64,000 nt of DNA from an uncultured Alphaproteobacteria bacterium. GTDB taxonomy: Bacteria > Pseudomonadota > Alphaproteobacteria > Caulobacterales > Caulobacteraceae. Both the position numbers and the translations under genes were made by a program. The notes under the pieces were generated by a model. The model searched no databases, had not been told where the DNA came from, and saw only the letters and a list, made by a program, of their open reading frames with translations. Below, piece by piece: positions 1 to 8,580 of this stretch (its first letter is position 1; every line of letters starts with the position of its first letter). The DNA is taken from positions 33,047 through 97,046 of the forward strand of contig CALETE010000040.1 in NCBI GenBank assembly GCA_937920085.1, in the 5' to 3' direction.

Positions 1-406
1 CAGCTGCTTGGGTAGCCTTGGCTGTGGCGATGACCAGATCGGTCTGTCGGCACAGAAAGGCTGGAATTTGGACAAGATCAGCAACACTGGCGATGGCTTC
101 AGCCTGATCGATCTCGTGAATATCTGTGCAGATCGGAACATCGAACTCGGCCTTAATGGCCCGAAGAATTTCCAGCCCAGCTTCAAGGCCTGGCCCGCGA
201 TAACTATGGATCGAAGATCTGTTGGCCTTATCGAAGCTCGCCTTGAAGACATAGGGTAGACCCAGCGCCTCAGTCGCATCCTTTAACGTGCGGGCCGTCA
301 GGCGCGCGAGTTCCAAGTCCTCAATCACATTGATCCCAGCAATGATCATCAAGGGCTGGGCCGTCCCAATCGACATGTTCCACTTTGGCAGGCTCAGTAC
401 AGCCAT
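1..406 (-). CDS. kdsA: 3-deoxy-8-phosphooctulonate (KDO-8-P) synthase, partial
   Basis: The enzyme condenses phosphoenolpyruvate with arabinose-5-phosphate to give KDO-8-phosphate for the lipid A inner core; it is cytosolic. I read the reverse strand directly: an ATG at 406 opens a frame that runs off the left edge, giving about 135 N-terminal residues. It contains the family stretches YVFKASFDKANRSSIHSYRG, GPGLEAGLEIL and QIPAFLCRQTDL. The residue after AGI near the N-terminus is Asn26, as in the metal-independent E. coli enzyme (GGMNVLE), rather than the Cys of metal-dependent forms (AGPC). The C-terminal half is outside the window. The 141-bp gap to the next gene must hold divergent promoters. 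Confidence 0.93.
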   Translation of the reverse strand, partial: MAVLSLPKWNMSIGTAQPLMIIAGINVIEDLELARLTARTLKDATEALGLPYVFKASFDKANRSSIHSYRGPGLEAGLEILRAIKAEFDVPICTDIHEIDQAEAIASVADLVQIPAFLCRQTDLVIATAKATQAA

Positions 407-547
407 GGGTCTTGATCCTTTTTGGGTCGCGTCGTGGCCTTAAGTGGCCCGCGCCTTGCCTGATCACAAGTCAGAAATCGCTCAGGAAAGCGGTTCGTAT
501 TGCGCGCCCCCTGTTCGGAGCCGAATGAAGGCCCTAGATAGAGGACC

Positions 548-1546
548 ATGACCATTTCGCGAAATGTCCTGGAGGCCATTGGCTCCACTCCGCTCATCCG
601 CCTTAACCGCGCAAGCGCGGTGACGGGATGCGAGATTTTAGGCAAGGCGGAATTCATGAACCCCGGAGCCTCGGTGAAGGACCGTGCCGCGCTCTACATT
701 GTGCGTGACGCTGAAAGCCGCGGCCTCCTCCGCCCTGGAGGCCGGATTGTCGAAGGAACAGCCGGCAATACTGGTATTGGCCTAGCTATGGTCGCCAAGG
801 CCCTGGGCTATAAGACAACGATCGTCATTCCCCGGACCCAGAGTCAGGAAAAGAAAGATGCCATCCGCCTGCTGGGTGCCGACCTGGTTGAGGTGGATGC
901 CCTGCCCTACTCCAACCCCGATAATTATGTTCGCTACTCTGGACGACTGGCGGAGGCCCTGAACGCAAAGGAACCCGGCGGTGCCATCTGGGCGAACCAG
1001 TTCGACAATGTGGCAAACCGGCTGGCCCACTTTGAAACCACGGGCCCGGAGATCTGGGATCAGACAGACGGCAAGATCGACGGCTTTATCTGCGCTGTCG
1101 GCTCAGGTGGAACCCTTGCCGGGGTCGCCCAGGCCCTGAGAGCTCGCAATCCTAGGGTCCAGATTGGCCTTGCCGATCCCATGGGCGCAGCTTTGTTTAA
1201 TTATTACGCCCATGGCGAACTTAAGGCAGAAGGCGGTTCGATCAGCGAGGGCATTGGCCAGGGCCGGATCACCGCCAATCTGGAAGGCCTGTCCATTGAT
1301 CGCCCCTATCAGATTGATGACGTTGAAATGCTTCAGGTCATTTACGACCTCATGGAGCACGAGGGTCTGGTCATGGGTGGCTCCACTGGCGTGAATGTCG
1401 CAGGGGCGATCCGTCTGGCCAAGGATCTGGGCCCTGGGCACACCATTGTGACCATCCTCTGCGACCAGGGTGCCCGCTATCAGAGTAAGATCTTCAACCC
1501 CGATTTCCTGAGGGAGCGAGGTCTTCCCACCCCGCCATGGCTATGA
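548..1546 (+). CDS. cysK: Cysteine synthase A-like PLP enzyme
   Basis: A fold-type II PLP enzyme of 332 residues, expected to make cysteine from O-acetylserine and sulfide in the cytosol. The Schiff-base lysine is K44 in NPGASVKDRAA, and the phosphate-binding loop GSGGTLAG lies at 185-192. The substrate loop at 69-76 reads EGTAGNTG instead of the EPTSGNTG common in canonical CysK/CysM. That variant marks a subgroup annotated both as cysteine synthase and as cysteine desulfhydrase, so direction of the reaction is uncertain. The C-terminus (RYQSKIFNPDFLRERGLP) is typical of this subgroup. It overlaps the sulfurtransferase gene downstream, so the two are probably co-translated and share a role in cysteine sulfur handling. 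Confidence 0.85.
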   Translation: MTISRNVLEAIGSTPLIRLNRASAVTGCEILGKAEFMNPGASVKDRAALYIVRDAESRGLLRPGGRIVEGTAGNTGIGLAMVAKALGYKTTIVIPRTQSQEKKDAIRLLGADLVEVDALPYSNPDNYVRYSGRLAEALNAKEPGGAIWANQFDNVANRLAHFETTGPEIWDQTDGKIDGFICAVGSGGTLAGVAQALRARNPRVQIGLADPMGAALFNYYAHGELKAEGGSISEGIGQGRITANLEGLSIDRPYQIDDVEMLQVIYDLMEHEGLVMGGSTGVNVAGAIRLAKDLGPGHTIVTILCDQGARYQSKIFNPDFLRERGLPTPPWL

Positions 1547-2382
1547 CCGCACCGCTCGTCTCTACCGCCTGGCTTGCGGAACGTCTGGGTGACACCACCC
1601 TTCGGATTGTGGATGGAAGCTGGTGGATGCCGGCTGAAGCCAGGTCGGGCGAGGCCGAGTTTCTGGAGCGACACATTCCAGGTGCAGTCTTCTTCGACAT
1701 TGATGCCATTGCCGACAAGACTGTGGACTTACCTCATATGCTTCCGAGCCCGGAAGCCTTTGCGGACGCCGTTGGTGAGCTTGGTCTGAGCCGGGATGCA
1801 ACCATCGTCGCCTACGACACCTTTGGCATTCGCGCCGCCGCCAGAGTTTGGTGGGAACTCAGAGCTATGGGCTTTGATAAGGTTCATGTGCTCGATGGCG
1901 GCTTAAAAACCTGGATTGCCGAAGGTCGCCCCTTGGAAACGGGCCCTGCCGCGCCGAGGCCCGTTTCGGTTACCCCTAATTATAGGTCAGACCTGGTTCG
2001 AAATTCCGCTCAGGTGCTCGAGGCGCTTGAGACACGAACAGAACAGCTGGTGGACGCCAGAGCGGGCGCACGGTTCCGTGGCGAGGCTCCCGAGCCCCGG
2101 GCTGGACTTCGCGCTGGCCACATGCCTGGAGCCCTGAATACGCCTTTCGACACCCTGGTGAATGCAGATGGCACGATGAAATCACCACAGGCTTTAAGCG
2201 ACGTCTTTCATTTGGCAGGGGTCGATTTGGATGCCCCGATTGTCACGACCTGTGGATCTGGCGTTACGGCATCGGTGATTGCTCTGGCGCTTGCGACTCT
2301 TGGCAGGGAAGCTGCGGTTTATGACGGGTCATGGACTGAGTGGGGTGGGCTGCCAGACGTACCCGTGGTTACCGGTGCCTAA
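1537..2382 (+). CDS. sseA: 3-mercaptopyruvate sulfurtransferase (two-domain rhodanese)
   Basis: Transfers sulfur from 3-mercaptopyruvate to thiol or cyanide acceptors. It has 281 residues and two rhodanese domains: an inactive N-terminal one (about 8-130) and a catalytic one (about 155-278). The active-site loop C239-GSGVTA matches the CG[ST]GVTA signature of mercaptopyruvate sulfurtransferases rather than the CRKGV loop of thiosulfate sulfurtransferases. The start overlaps the preceding synthase gene. ATG at 1537 gives a 10-bp overlap, and an ATG two codons later at 1543 would give a 4-bp ATGA overlap; I cannot separate them. The stop overlaps the convergent binding-protein gene by 4 bp. Confidence 0.92.
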   Translation: MAMTAPLVSTAWLAERLGDTTLRIVDGSWWMPAEARSGEAEFLERHIPGAVFFDIDAIADKTVDLPHMLPSPEAFADAVGELGLSRDATIVAYDTFGIRAAARVWWELRAMGFDKVHVLDGGLKTWIAEGRPLETGPAAPRPVSVTPNYRSDLVRNSAQVLEALETRTEQLVDARAGARFRGEAPEPRAGLRAGHMPGALNTPFDTLVNADGTMKSPQALSDVFHLAGVDLDAPIVTTCGSGVTASVIALALATLGREAAVYDGSWTEWGGLPDVPVVTGA

Positions 2383-3479
2383 CGGATCGGTGGGGCATAG
2401 AGAATTCCTGGCTGTGGCGCATTCCAAAGGGCGTTGACCCCGCGACCCAATTTTAGATCTGATCCGTCGCCGACATTGCGTTTGAAGATTTCGTCATAGG
2501 CACCGACTTCTGTCACCACCTTGAGAGCCCAGCCTGGCTTCAGGTCCAGTAAGATACCAAAATTACCGTCCGTCCCCAGCAGCCGCCGAACGCGCGGATC
2601 GGGGCTATTTTGTGCGAGGCTATTGGCGGTCTTTTGGGTCACCTTGAGTTCCTCAGCTACAATGGTCGCAAAAATCGTCCAGCGGACAATATCGGTCCAA
2701 ACCGGATCGGTCTGACGCACAACCGGTCCTAAGGGCTCTTTTGAAATAACGTCGGGCAGGATTTCATAGGCCGTCGGCGTGTTCATGATCGATCGCGATG
2801 AAGCCAGGGCCGAGACATCGGCGGTAAAGGCATCACAGCCATCGGCCTGATACTTCGCCCGTGCCGCTGCGTCGTCTGCCACAAGGACTTCGCGATAGGT
2901 CAAACCGCGAGCCCGAAAATAGTCGGCGAGATTGCCTTGGCTGGCCGTGCCTTCCTGCACACAGATGCGAGCCTGATTCAGCTCCCCGGCACTGGAGAGG
3001 TTGAGGGACTTTGCCACCAAAAATCCCTGACCGTCATAATACGTCGTCGCAGGAAAATCGAAGCCGAGACCCGCGTCCCGCTCCATGGTCCAGGAGACAT
3101 TGCGAGCCAGGACATCAATCTGCCCTGCGGCCAGCGTGCGAAACCGGTTGTCCACCGAGACTGGCAGAAACCGAACGGCCTTTGCATCACCAAGCGTTGC
3201 CGCGGCGATGGCACGACAAAAATCCACATCAAAGCCCCGCCAATGTCCTTGGGGGTCAGGATAGGCAAACCCGGCAAGGCCAGGGTTCACACCACAAATA
3301 AGGTATCCGCGCTTGCGAATGCTGGTCAGGGTCGGGCTAATCTTTGGCTTGGGTTTAGGGCCATCAGTCCTAACCTCCGCCGGAGAAAGGGTCTCCGAAG
3401 GTTCACCCGATTGGGAAAACTTTGAACAGGCCCCAAGTGATAGGGATAACGCTGCGAGCAAAAGGACTAGCCGTCGCAT
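2379..3479 (-). CDS. Amino-acid ABC transporter substrate-binding lipoprotein, AapJ/BztA-like
   Basis: A periplasmic solute-binding protein of 366 residues. The N-terminus MRRLVLLLAALSLSLGACS is a signal peptide with a lipobox (LGAC), so it is probably a lipoprotein. The segments CGVNPGLAGFAYPD, GFDVDFCRAIAAATLGD, DVLARNVSWTMERD and TTYYDGQGFLV closely resemble general L-amino-acid binding proteins AapJ and BztA (SBP family 3). AapJ normally sits beside its permease and ATPase genes (aapQMP); none is present here, so it is an orphan that must use a transporter encoded elsewhere or act as a sensor. The next gene, metC, diverges, with an 84-bp shared promoter region. Confidence 0.85.
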   Translation of the reverse strand: MRRLVLLLAALSLSLGACSKFSQSGEPSETLSPAEVRTDGPKPKPKISPTLTSIRKRGYLICGVNPGLAGFAYPDPQGHWRGFDVDFCRAIAAATLGDAKAVRFLPVSVDNRFRTLAAGQIDVLARNVSWTMERDAGLGFDFPATTYYDGQGFLVAKSLNLSSAGELNQARICVQEGTASQGNLADYFRARGLTYREVLVADDAAARAKYQADGCDAFTADVSALASSRSIMNTPTAYEILPDVISKEPLGPVVRQTDPVWTDIVRWTIFATIVAEELKVTQKTANSLAQNSPDPRVRRLLGTDGNFGILLDLKPGWALKVVTEVGAYDEIFKRNVGDGSDLKLGRGVNALWNAPQPGILYAPPIR

Positions 3480-3563
3480 GTTTGCCTCCTTGATCCGGGC
3501 CCCAGCGAGGCTCTAAGTGTATTGGGCAGTTTCGCCCGTGTTTATTGTGACCCGTCAAGCGGC

Positions 3564-4733
3564 ATGGCTGAAGATACGCGATTGATCCACGCAGGACACG
3601 ATCCGCAGACAGAGAAGCCACCCTCCGTCACGGTGTCGCCGGTCATCCAGAAAGGCTCAACGGTCCTCCTGCCCAATGCGGCGGCACTGTATGAGGACGA
3701 CGCCTACATAACCTATGGTCGCCAGGGACTTGCGACCCAAGATAGTTTGAAAAACGGGCTCATGGCGCTGGAAAACGCCACAGGGGTAGAGCTCTATCCC
3801 TCGGGTCTAGCGGCCCTCACCGGTGCCATGCTGGCCGTGTTGAAGTCTGGCGATGAAGTGCTGGTCACCGACAATATTTATAAGCCGACCCGCCGTTTCT
3901 GCGACAAGGTGCTTGCGCAGTTCGGCATCTCCACACGCTATTTTGACCCAAGCCAAAGTGCCGAAGACCTGGTTGGTGGTGCCGCATCAAATGTGCGCCT
4001 CATCGTCATGGAAAGCCCCGGCTCCTTGAGCTTTGAAATGCAGGACATGACTGCGGTGGCCAAGCTGGCCCGCGCCCGCGGCGTGCTGACCATGGTGGAT
4101 AACACTTGGGGCGCTGGGTATTTTTACAAGCCCCTGGATCATGGGATCGACATCTCTGTCCAAGCCCTCACCAAGTATGTGGGTGGCCATTCCGATGTGT
4201 TTATGGGCTCGGCGGCAGCGAAGTCCCCAGAGGTCACCCAACTCCTGAGTGAGGGCGTGCTCAACCTAGGTTGGGCAGTGTCTCCTGAGGACGCCTATCA
4301 AATCTTGCGAGGCCTTCGGACTCTACCAACCCGCCTTGCCCGGCATGATGCCTCGGCGCGCAGGATCGCCGCCTGGTTGGCGAGCCGTCCTGAGGTCAAG
4401 GAAGTCCTTCACCCTGCGTTAGAGGCGGCTCCTGGTCATAAACTCTGGGCTCGGGACTTTTCCGGAGCCTGCGGTCTCTTCAGTTTTGTCCTGCACCCCG
4501 TTTCTCCGGCCGCCGTCAACGCCTTTCATGACGCCCTATCGATCTTTGGCCTGGGATTTTCCTGGGGCGGCTTTGAGAGTCTCGCCATACCGTGTGACCC
4601 TCAATTGGGGCTTAGATCCGTCCTCAAATCCTATGGCGGCCCCCTGGTGCGCTTGCATATTGGACTGGAAGACCCAGACGATTTGATCGCCGACCTTGAG
4701 GCCGGCTTTGCCGCGCTGGGCGCCACGCCCTGA
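3564..4733 (+). CDS. metC: Cystathionine beta-lyase (Cys/Met metabolism PLP enzyme)
   Basis: Cleaves cystathionine to homocysteine, pyruvate and ammonia in methionine synthesis. This is a fold-type I PLP enzyme of 389 residues. The PLP lysine is K204 in QALTKYVGGHSD; YGRQGLATQDSL, ELYPSGLAAL and MVDNTWGAGYF are family motifs, and the SWGGFESL element near the C-terminus favours beta-lyase over gamma-synthase. The frame is open further upstream to a TTG at 3522, but ATG 3564 (MAEDTRLIHAGHDP) matches where the family begins. It shares the sulfur amino-acid theme of cysK and sseA at 548-2382, but is separated from them by the opposite-strand binding protein. Confidence 0.9.
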   Translation: MAEDTRLIHAGHDPQTEKPPSVTVSPVIQKGSTVLLPNAAALYEDDAYITYGRQGLATQDSLKNGLMALENATGVELYPSGLAALTGAMLAVLKSGDEVLVTDNIYKPTRRFCDKVLAQFGISTRYFDPSQSAEDLVGGAASNVRLIVMESPGSLSFEMQDMTAVAKLARARGVLTMVDNTWGAGYFYKPLDHGIDISVQALTKYVGGHSDVFMGSAAAKSPEVTQLLSEGVLNLGWAVSPEDAYQILRGLRTLPTRLARHDASARRIAAWLASRPEVKEVLHPALEAAPGHKLWARDFSGACGLFSFVLHPVSPAAVNAFHDALSIFGLGFSWGGFESLAIPCDPQLGLRSVLKSYGGPLVRLHIGLEDPDDLIADLEAGFAALGATP

Positions 4734-4788
4734 CCTCATCGACACCCCCACCCCAATCAAAACAAACCAAACCGTACGGGAGACTACC

Positions 4789-6195
4789 TTGGGACCTTTT
4801 CATCTGCTGATCGACGGCCAGCTAGAAGCTGGCGACTCCGAAATGTCTGTGATCAATCCAGCCAACGAAGAGATCCTGTCAGCCTGCCCACGCGCTTCGA
4901 TGGCCCAACTTGATAAGGCTGTCGCCTCCGCAAAACGGGCCTTCCCGGCCTGGAGCGCCACGCCAATGGATGTGCGCCGCAAGGCACTATTGGCCATGGC
5001 AGACGCCATTCAGGCCGATGCCCCCAACCTTGCCCGACTCCTGACCCAGGAACAGGGTAAGCCCATAGGCGACGCCACGGGCGAGGTCTTTGGCTGTGCA
5101 GCCTTCTTCCGCTATTTCTCCAGCCTGGACCTGCCGGAAAAGGTCGTTGAAGACTCGGCCGCACGCCGGGTGGTGTCCCGTCGGCGTCCTCTAGGTGTCG
5201 TGGCCGCCATTGTGCCGTGGAACTTTCCCCTAATCCTGATGGCCTTCAAAGTCCCCGCCGCTATTCTCGCCGGGAATACCGTGATCCTGAAGCCAGCCGC
5301 CACGACGCCTCTGTCGACCTTACGGATTGCCGAACTCGTCAAGGATTTGCTGCCCCCCGGCGTCCTCAATGTGATTTCCGACGCCAATGATCTGGGGGCT
5401 GCCATCACCTCCCACCCGGATATTCGCAAGGTCTCGTTCACCGGCTCTACTGAGACCGGCAAGAAGGTAATGGCAGGGGCTGCGGAAGCCTTGAAGCGTA
5501 TCACCCTGGAACTCGGCGGCAATGACGCCGCCATCGTGCTCGAAGGCAATGACCCCAAAGAAACCGCCCCGAAAATCTTTGCAGGTGCCTTCCAAAATTC
5601 GGGTCAGGTCTGCATCGCCATCAAGCGGGCCTATGTCCATGAGAGCATTTATGACGCCATGTGCGACGAGTTGGCGAAGCTCGCTGACGCTGCGGTCATG
5701 GGTGATGGCTTGCAACAGGGGGTGACCCTGGGCCCCTTGCAGAACAAAACACAGTTCGAAAAGGTTCTAGGTCTGATTGAAGATGCCAAGTCCGATGGCA
5801 ATATCATTGCGGGCGGCGGACGCGCAGAGGGCAAGGGCTATTTCATCCGGCCGACCATTGTCCGGGACATCACAGACGGCTCGCGCCTGGTGGATGAAGA
5901 ACAGTTCGGTCCCGTCCTGCCTGTCATCAAGATCAAGGACGGCGAGGATGCCCTGTCGCGGGCGAATGCCTCATCCTATGGCCTTGGTGGGTCGATCTGG
6001 TCGAAAGACCTAGATGCAGCCATGGATCTGGCCGGTCGCATGGATACCGGAACCGTTTGGATCAACAAGCACGCGGAACTGGCCCCAAACATCCCATTTG
6101 GCGGCGCCAAGCTATCAGGCATTGGCAACGAACTGGGCGAAGAAGGCCTCGCAGAATTCACCCAGATGCACGTGATCAATATGGCCAAGGCCTAA
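4789..6195 (+). CDS. NAD(P)-dependent aldehyde dehydrogenase
   Basis: An ALDH-superfamily enzyme that oxidises an aldehyde to the acid. I place the start at TTG 4789, which follows an ACGGGAG ribosome-binding site, giving 468 residues; the frame is open upstream into the end of metC without an ATG. Catalytic residues are C275 (SGQVCIAIKR) and the general base E241 (ELGGNDA); the NAD-binding turn is FTGSTETG (about 217-224), and VPWNFPL is the substrate-funnel motif. It resembles broad semialdehyde dehydrogenases; the substrate cannot be read from sequence. It is not a recognisable methylmalonate semialdehyde dehydrogenase, so it should not be taken as the missing step of the valine genes at 42-46 kb. 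Confidence 0.85.
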   Translation: MGPFHLLIDGQLEAGDSEMSVINPANEEILSACPRASMAQLDKAVASAKRAFPAWSATPMDVRRKALLAMADAIQADAPNLARLLTQEQGKPIGDATGEVFGCAAFFRYFSSLDLPEKVVEDSAARRVVSRRRPLGVVAAIVPWNFPLILMAFKVPAAILAGNTVILKPAATTPLSTLRIAELVKDLLPPGVLNVISDANDLGAAITSHPDIRKVSFTGSTETGKKVMAGAAEALKRITLELGGNDAAIVLEGNDPKETAPKIFAGAFQNSGQVCIAIKRAYVHESIYDAMCDELAKLADAAVMGDGLQQGVTLGPLQNKTQFEKVLGLIEDAKSDGNIIAGGGRAEGKGYFIRPTIVRDITDGSRLVDEEQFGPVLPVIKIKDGEDALSRANASSYGLGGSIWSKDLDAAMDLAGRMDTGTVWINKHAELAPNIPFGGAKLSGIGNELGEEGLAEFTQMHVINMAKA

Positions 6196-6202
6196 ACTTC
6201 GG

Positions 6203-6230
6203 TGGCGAGCGGAGGAAACGCCGCTCGCCA
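6203..6230 (+). terminator. Hairpin terminator candidate after aldehyde dehydrogenase
   Basis: A perfect 10-bp stem TGGCGAGCGG / CCGCTCGCCA with an 8-nt loop lies 8 bp after the aldehyde dehydrogenase stop. The following sequence (TTCACATTCTAT) is only moderately T-rich. It lies between convergent genes and could serve either strand. Confidence 0.55.
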
Positions 6231-6280
6231 TTCACATTCTATCGGTGATTTGAAATAGCGCGTCCCGCTAAGCTGAAACC

Positions 6281-8410
6281 TCAGGCCGCTCGGGATACAT
6301 TCAAGGCGTCGATTGCCTCCTCATAATCTTCGGCGTTAGCGACCGCCTGGATCACCCGCAAGACGTTACTGATCTCAATCGGCTTGACGAGGACGTCGTT
6401 CATGCCGACTGCAAAATAGGTTTCAACCTGGTGCGTCATAGCGTTCGCGGTCAAGGCCACGATTGGCACTGGACTACGCCCCGTTTCAATCTCCAGTTCG
6501 CGTATCTGACGCACAGCCGACGGGCCGTCTAGAATAGGCATCTGAACATCCATGAGGATTAAATCCCAATCCTGAGCCCGCCACCGCTCGACGGCTTTCT
6601 GTCCATCTTCAACGATCGTTACGGACAGATCGAACTGAGCCAGCAGAGTCTTCAGAACCAGTTGGTTGTTGGGATTGTCTTCAGCAGCCAAAATCTTGAA
6701 GGTCGGAATGGCCTCAAACGATCCCTTAGTCTCAGTCTCTGGGGATTGGAGAACCGCAACGGTTTCGGCGCGCTCTAAGGGCAGCAGAACTTCAAAAGTC
6801 GTACCCAAGCCTGGTCGACTGGTCACTGTAACAGACCCGCCCATAGCGGTGCACAGGTCCCGGGTGATCGCCAGCCCCAGTCCCGAACCCCCATATTTCC
6901 GTGTGATAGAAGAGTCCGCCTGCACAAAACGGTCGAAGATACCCACGAGCCGATCGGAAGCGATCCCCGCACCGGTATCCGAGACACGAAAGACAACCTG
7001 CTCATCCCGCTGGTCAATCGACACACGGACTTCACCCTGATCCGTAAACTTGACCGCATTGGAGACTAGATTGTGGATGATCTGCCTCACCCGCGTAGGG
7101 TCGCCGATATAGGTACCGCAGGCTGCAGGATGGACGGCGAGATTGAAAGATAACCCCTTGCTATGGGCATTACCGGTAAAGGCTCCAAAGGCACCTAGAG
7201 CCAGCTCCTCTAGGTCGAAGGGTTTAGGCTCAAGCACGAGCATACCGGCTTCAATCTTCGACAGATCAAGAACATCATTGAGAATCGACAACAGAGATTC
7301 CCCCGATTGCCGTATGATGGCGAGGTGCTCCCTTTGAACCGGCGAGAGGGATCCACGGTTCATAACCTGAGCCATTCCCAGCACACCGTTCAATGGCGTT
7401 CTGATCTCGTGGCTCATAACTGCCAAGAATTCACTTTTGGCATATGAGGCCGCATTCGCAGCATTGGCAGCATCCATCAGGCGTTTAGTTTGCCTCCGAT
7501 CTCGCCAGATTGTGAGCGCCGGTGCCGCCAGCAAAATAAGCATCAGAACAGCAAGTGATGGTGCCACGACCCAGGCGAGATCCTGAGTGGGATGATCATA
7601 GTCCCAACTAAATCTTACGACGTCGCGACCTTCGCTATCCTTCAGAATAGCTGTGGCGGATTGGTGCACATTCGCGTCGAAAGGCGCCACTTCGACGTGC
7701 GGCCTCTTGATCAGAAAAGTATCCCTGAGCCATTTAATATAAGCGTCATCAATGGGTTGCACCGCAATGACGATGGGCGCGAGGCTGGAGGTTGGAAGCG
7801 TTTTACCGAAGTCAGGCTGGACGAGGCTTGCCGAGATCACAACAGGCGTATTAGCCATGGCCACGACGTCGGTCTCATTGATCGGTTTAGAGATCATTTC
7901 ACCTTGGGCCGGCTTAACCACAAAGGGCCCACGTCTCGCCTCGCGAACGCGAAGGGTCCGAACGAGACCGCCAATCGCCCTATTGAGCGACGCCGGTGTC
8001 TGAGCACGAACCGGCTTGCCATCGACCCAGGCACCCATCACCTGACCGCGTCCCGAGATTAAATAGACCTCACGAACCGAGCAGGTGGTTGATAGGTATT
8101 GGACGATATTTGTAGAGGCCCAAGTCGGATCAAAGCGCCGTTCAAGATGAGCTACAGCTTCGTCCCAGAGCGTCTGCGGTACGATGCAGTCCTTGAGAGC
8201 GGCTTGTTTAAGAACGAGCCCATTGGAGACAAGCGCGCCTTCATGTTGGGCAGCGACACTGTCAATCCTGCTGGCCGCACTGACGAGGCCTATACCCAGG
8301 GCCGCCTTCGCTAGGACTGTAGCGGCAACGATCAGGATGACGGTCGTTTCAGAACCGTTGAACCGCCAGAATGGGAAACCGAAGCGTTTTTCAGTTGGCG
8401 CAATTGCCAT
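6281..8410 (-). CDS. CHASE4 hybrid sensor histidine kinase
   Basis: A membrane-bound hybrid kinase of 709 residues. A first transmembrane helix (about 23-45) is followed by a periplasmic region (about 46-275) whose WDEAVAHLERRFDPTWASTN segment and later VREVYLISGRG resemble CHASE4 sensor domains. A second helix spans about 280-302. The HisKA phospho-acceptor is H334 (MSHEIRTPLNG). HATPase_c has its N-box at N447/N451 and G-boxes at DTGAGI and GGSGLGLAI. The receiver domain (about 573-690) has D621 in LMDVQMPILDG. No cognate response regulator or phosphotransferase is adjacent, so it is an orphan that must signal to a distant partner. The ligand is unknown. Confidence 0.9.
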   Translation of the reverse strand: MAIAPTEKRFGFPFWRFNGSETTVILIVAATVLAKAALGIGLVSAASRIDSVAAQHEGALVSNGLVLKQAALKDCIVPQTLWDEAVAHLERRFDPTWASTNIVQYLSTTCSVREVYLISGRGQVMGAWVDGKPVRAQTPASLNRAIGGLVRTLRVREARRGPFVVKPAQGEMISKPINETDVVAMANTPVVISASLVQPDFGKTLPTSSLAPIVIAVQPIDDAYIKWLRDTFLIKRPHVEVAPFDANVHQSATAILKDSEGRDVVRFSWDYDHPTQDLAWVVAPSLAVLMLILLAAPALTIWRDRRQTKRLMDAANAANAASYAKSEFLAVMSHEIRTPLNGVLGMAQVMNRGSLSPVQREHLAIIRQSGESLLSILNDVLDLSKIEAGMLVLEPKPFDLEELALGAFGAFTGNAHSKGLSFNLAVHPAACGTYIGDPTRVRQIIHNLVSNAVKFTDQGEVRVSIDQRDEQVVFRVSDTGAGIASDRLVGIFDRFVQADSSITRKYGGSGLGLAITRDLCTAMGGSVTVTSRPGLGTTFEVLLPLERAETVAVLQSPETETKGSFEAIPTFKILAAEDNPNNQLVLKTLLAQFDLSVTIVEDGQKAVERWRAQDWDLILMDVQMPILDGPSAVRQIRELEIETGRSPVPIVALTANAMTHQVETYFAVGMNDVLVKPIEISNVLRVIQAVANAEDYEEAIDALNVSRAA

Positions 8411-8580
8411 CGCCTTACCCCCATTCTCACACTATGAAAAATAGAGGCAAAGCGTGAGCAAATCTTTACCAACGAGGCCGCGGGGACGCTCTGGTTCGAA
8501 TTCGGCGGCACGGCGATGACACCCAAATCCATCGTCCAGCGACACCGGGAATTTGCTCCAAAACTACTGAAGCGGGATGC

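Noticed and set aside
8..259. Open + strand frame at the left edge
   Set aside because: It is the antisense of kdsA, whose reverse-strand translation matches the family over its whole visible length.
2937..3425. Long + strand frame of 162 codons
   Set aside because: It lies entirely inside the binding-protein gene on the opposite strand, has no ribosome-binding site and no recognisable domain.
5112..5558. Reverse-strand frame of 148 codons inside the aldehyde dehydrogenase
   Set aside because: Shadow of a well-supported gene; low-complexity Ser/Arg/Thr composition typical of antisense frames.
4789..6195. Aldehyde dehydrogenase as the missing methylmalonate semialdehyde dehydrogenase (mmsA)
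   Set aside because: It lies about 37 kb from the valine genes and lacks the distinctive MmsA sequence features; it resembles general semialdehyde dehydrogenases.
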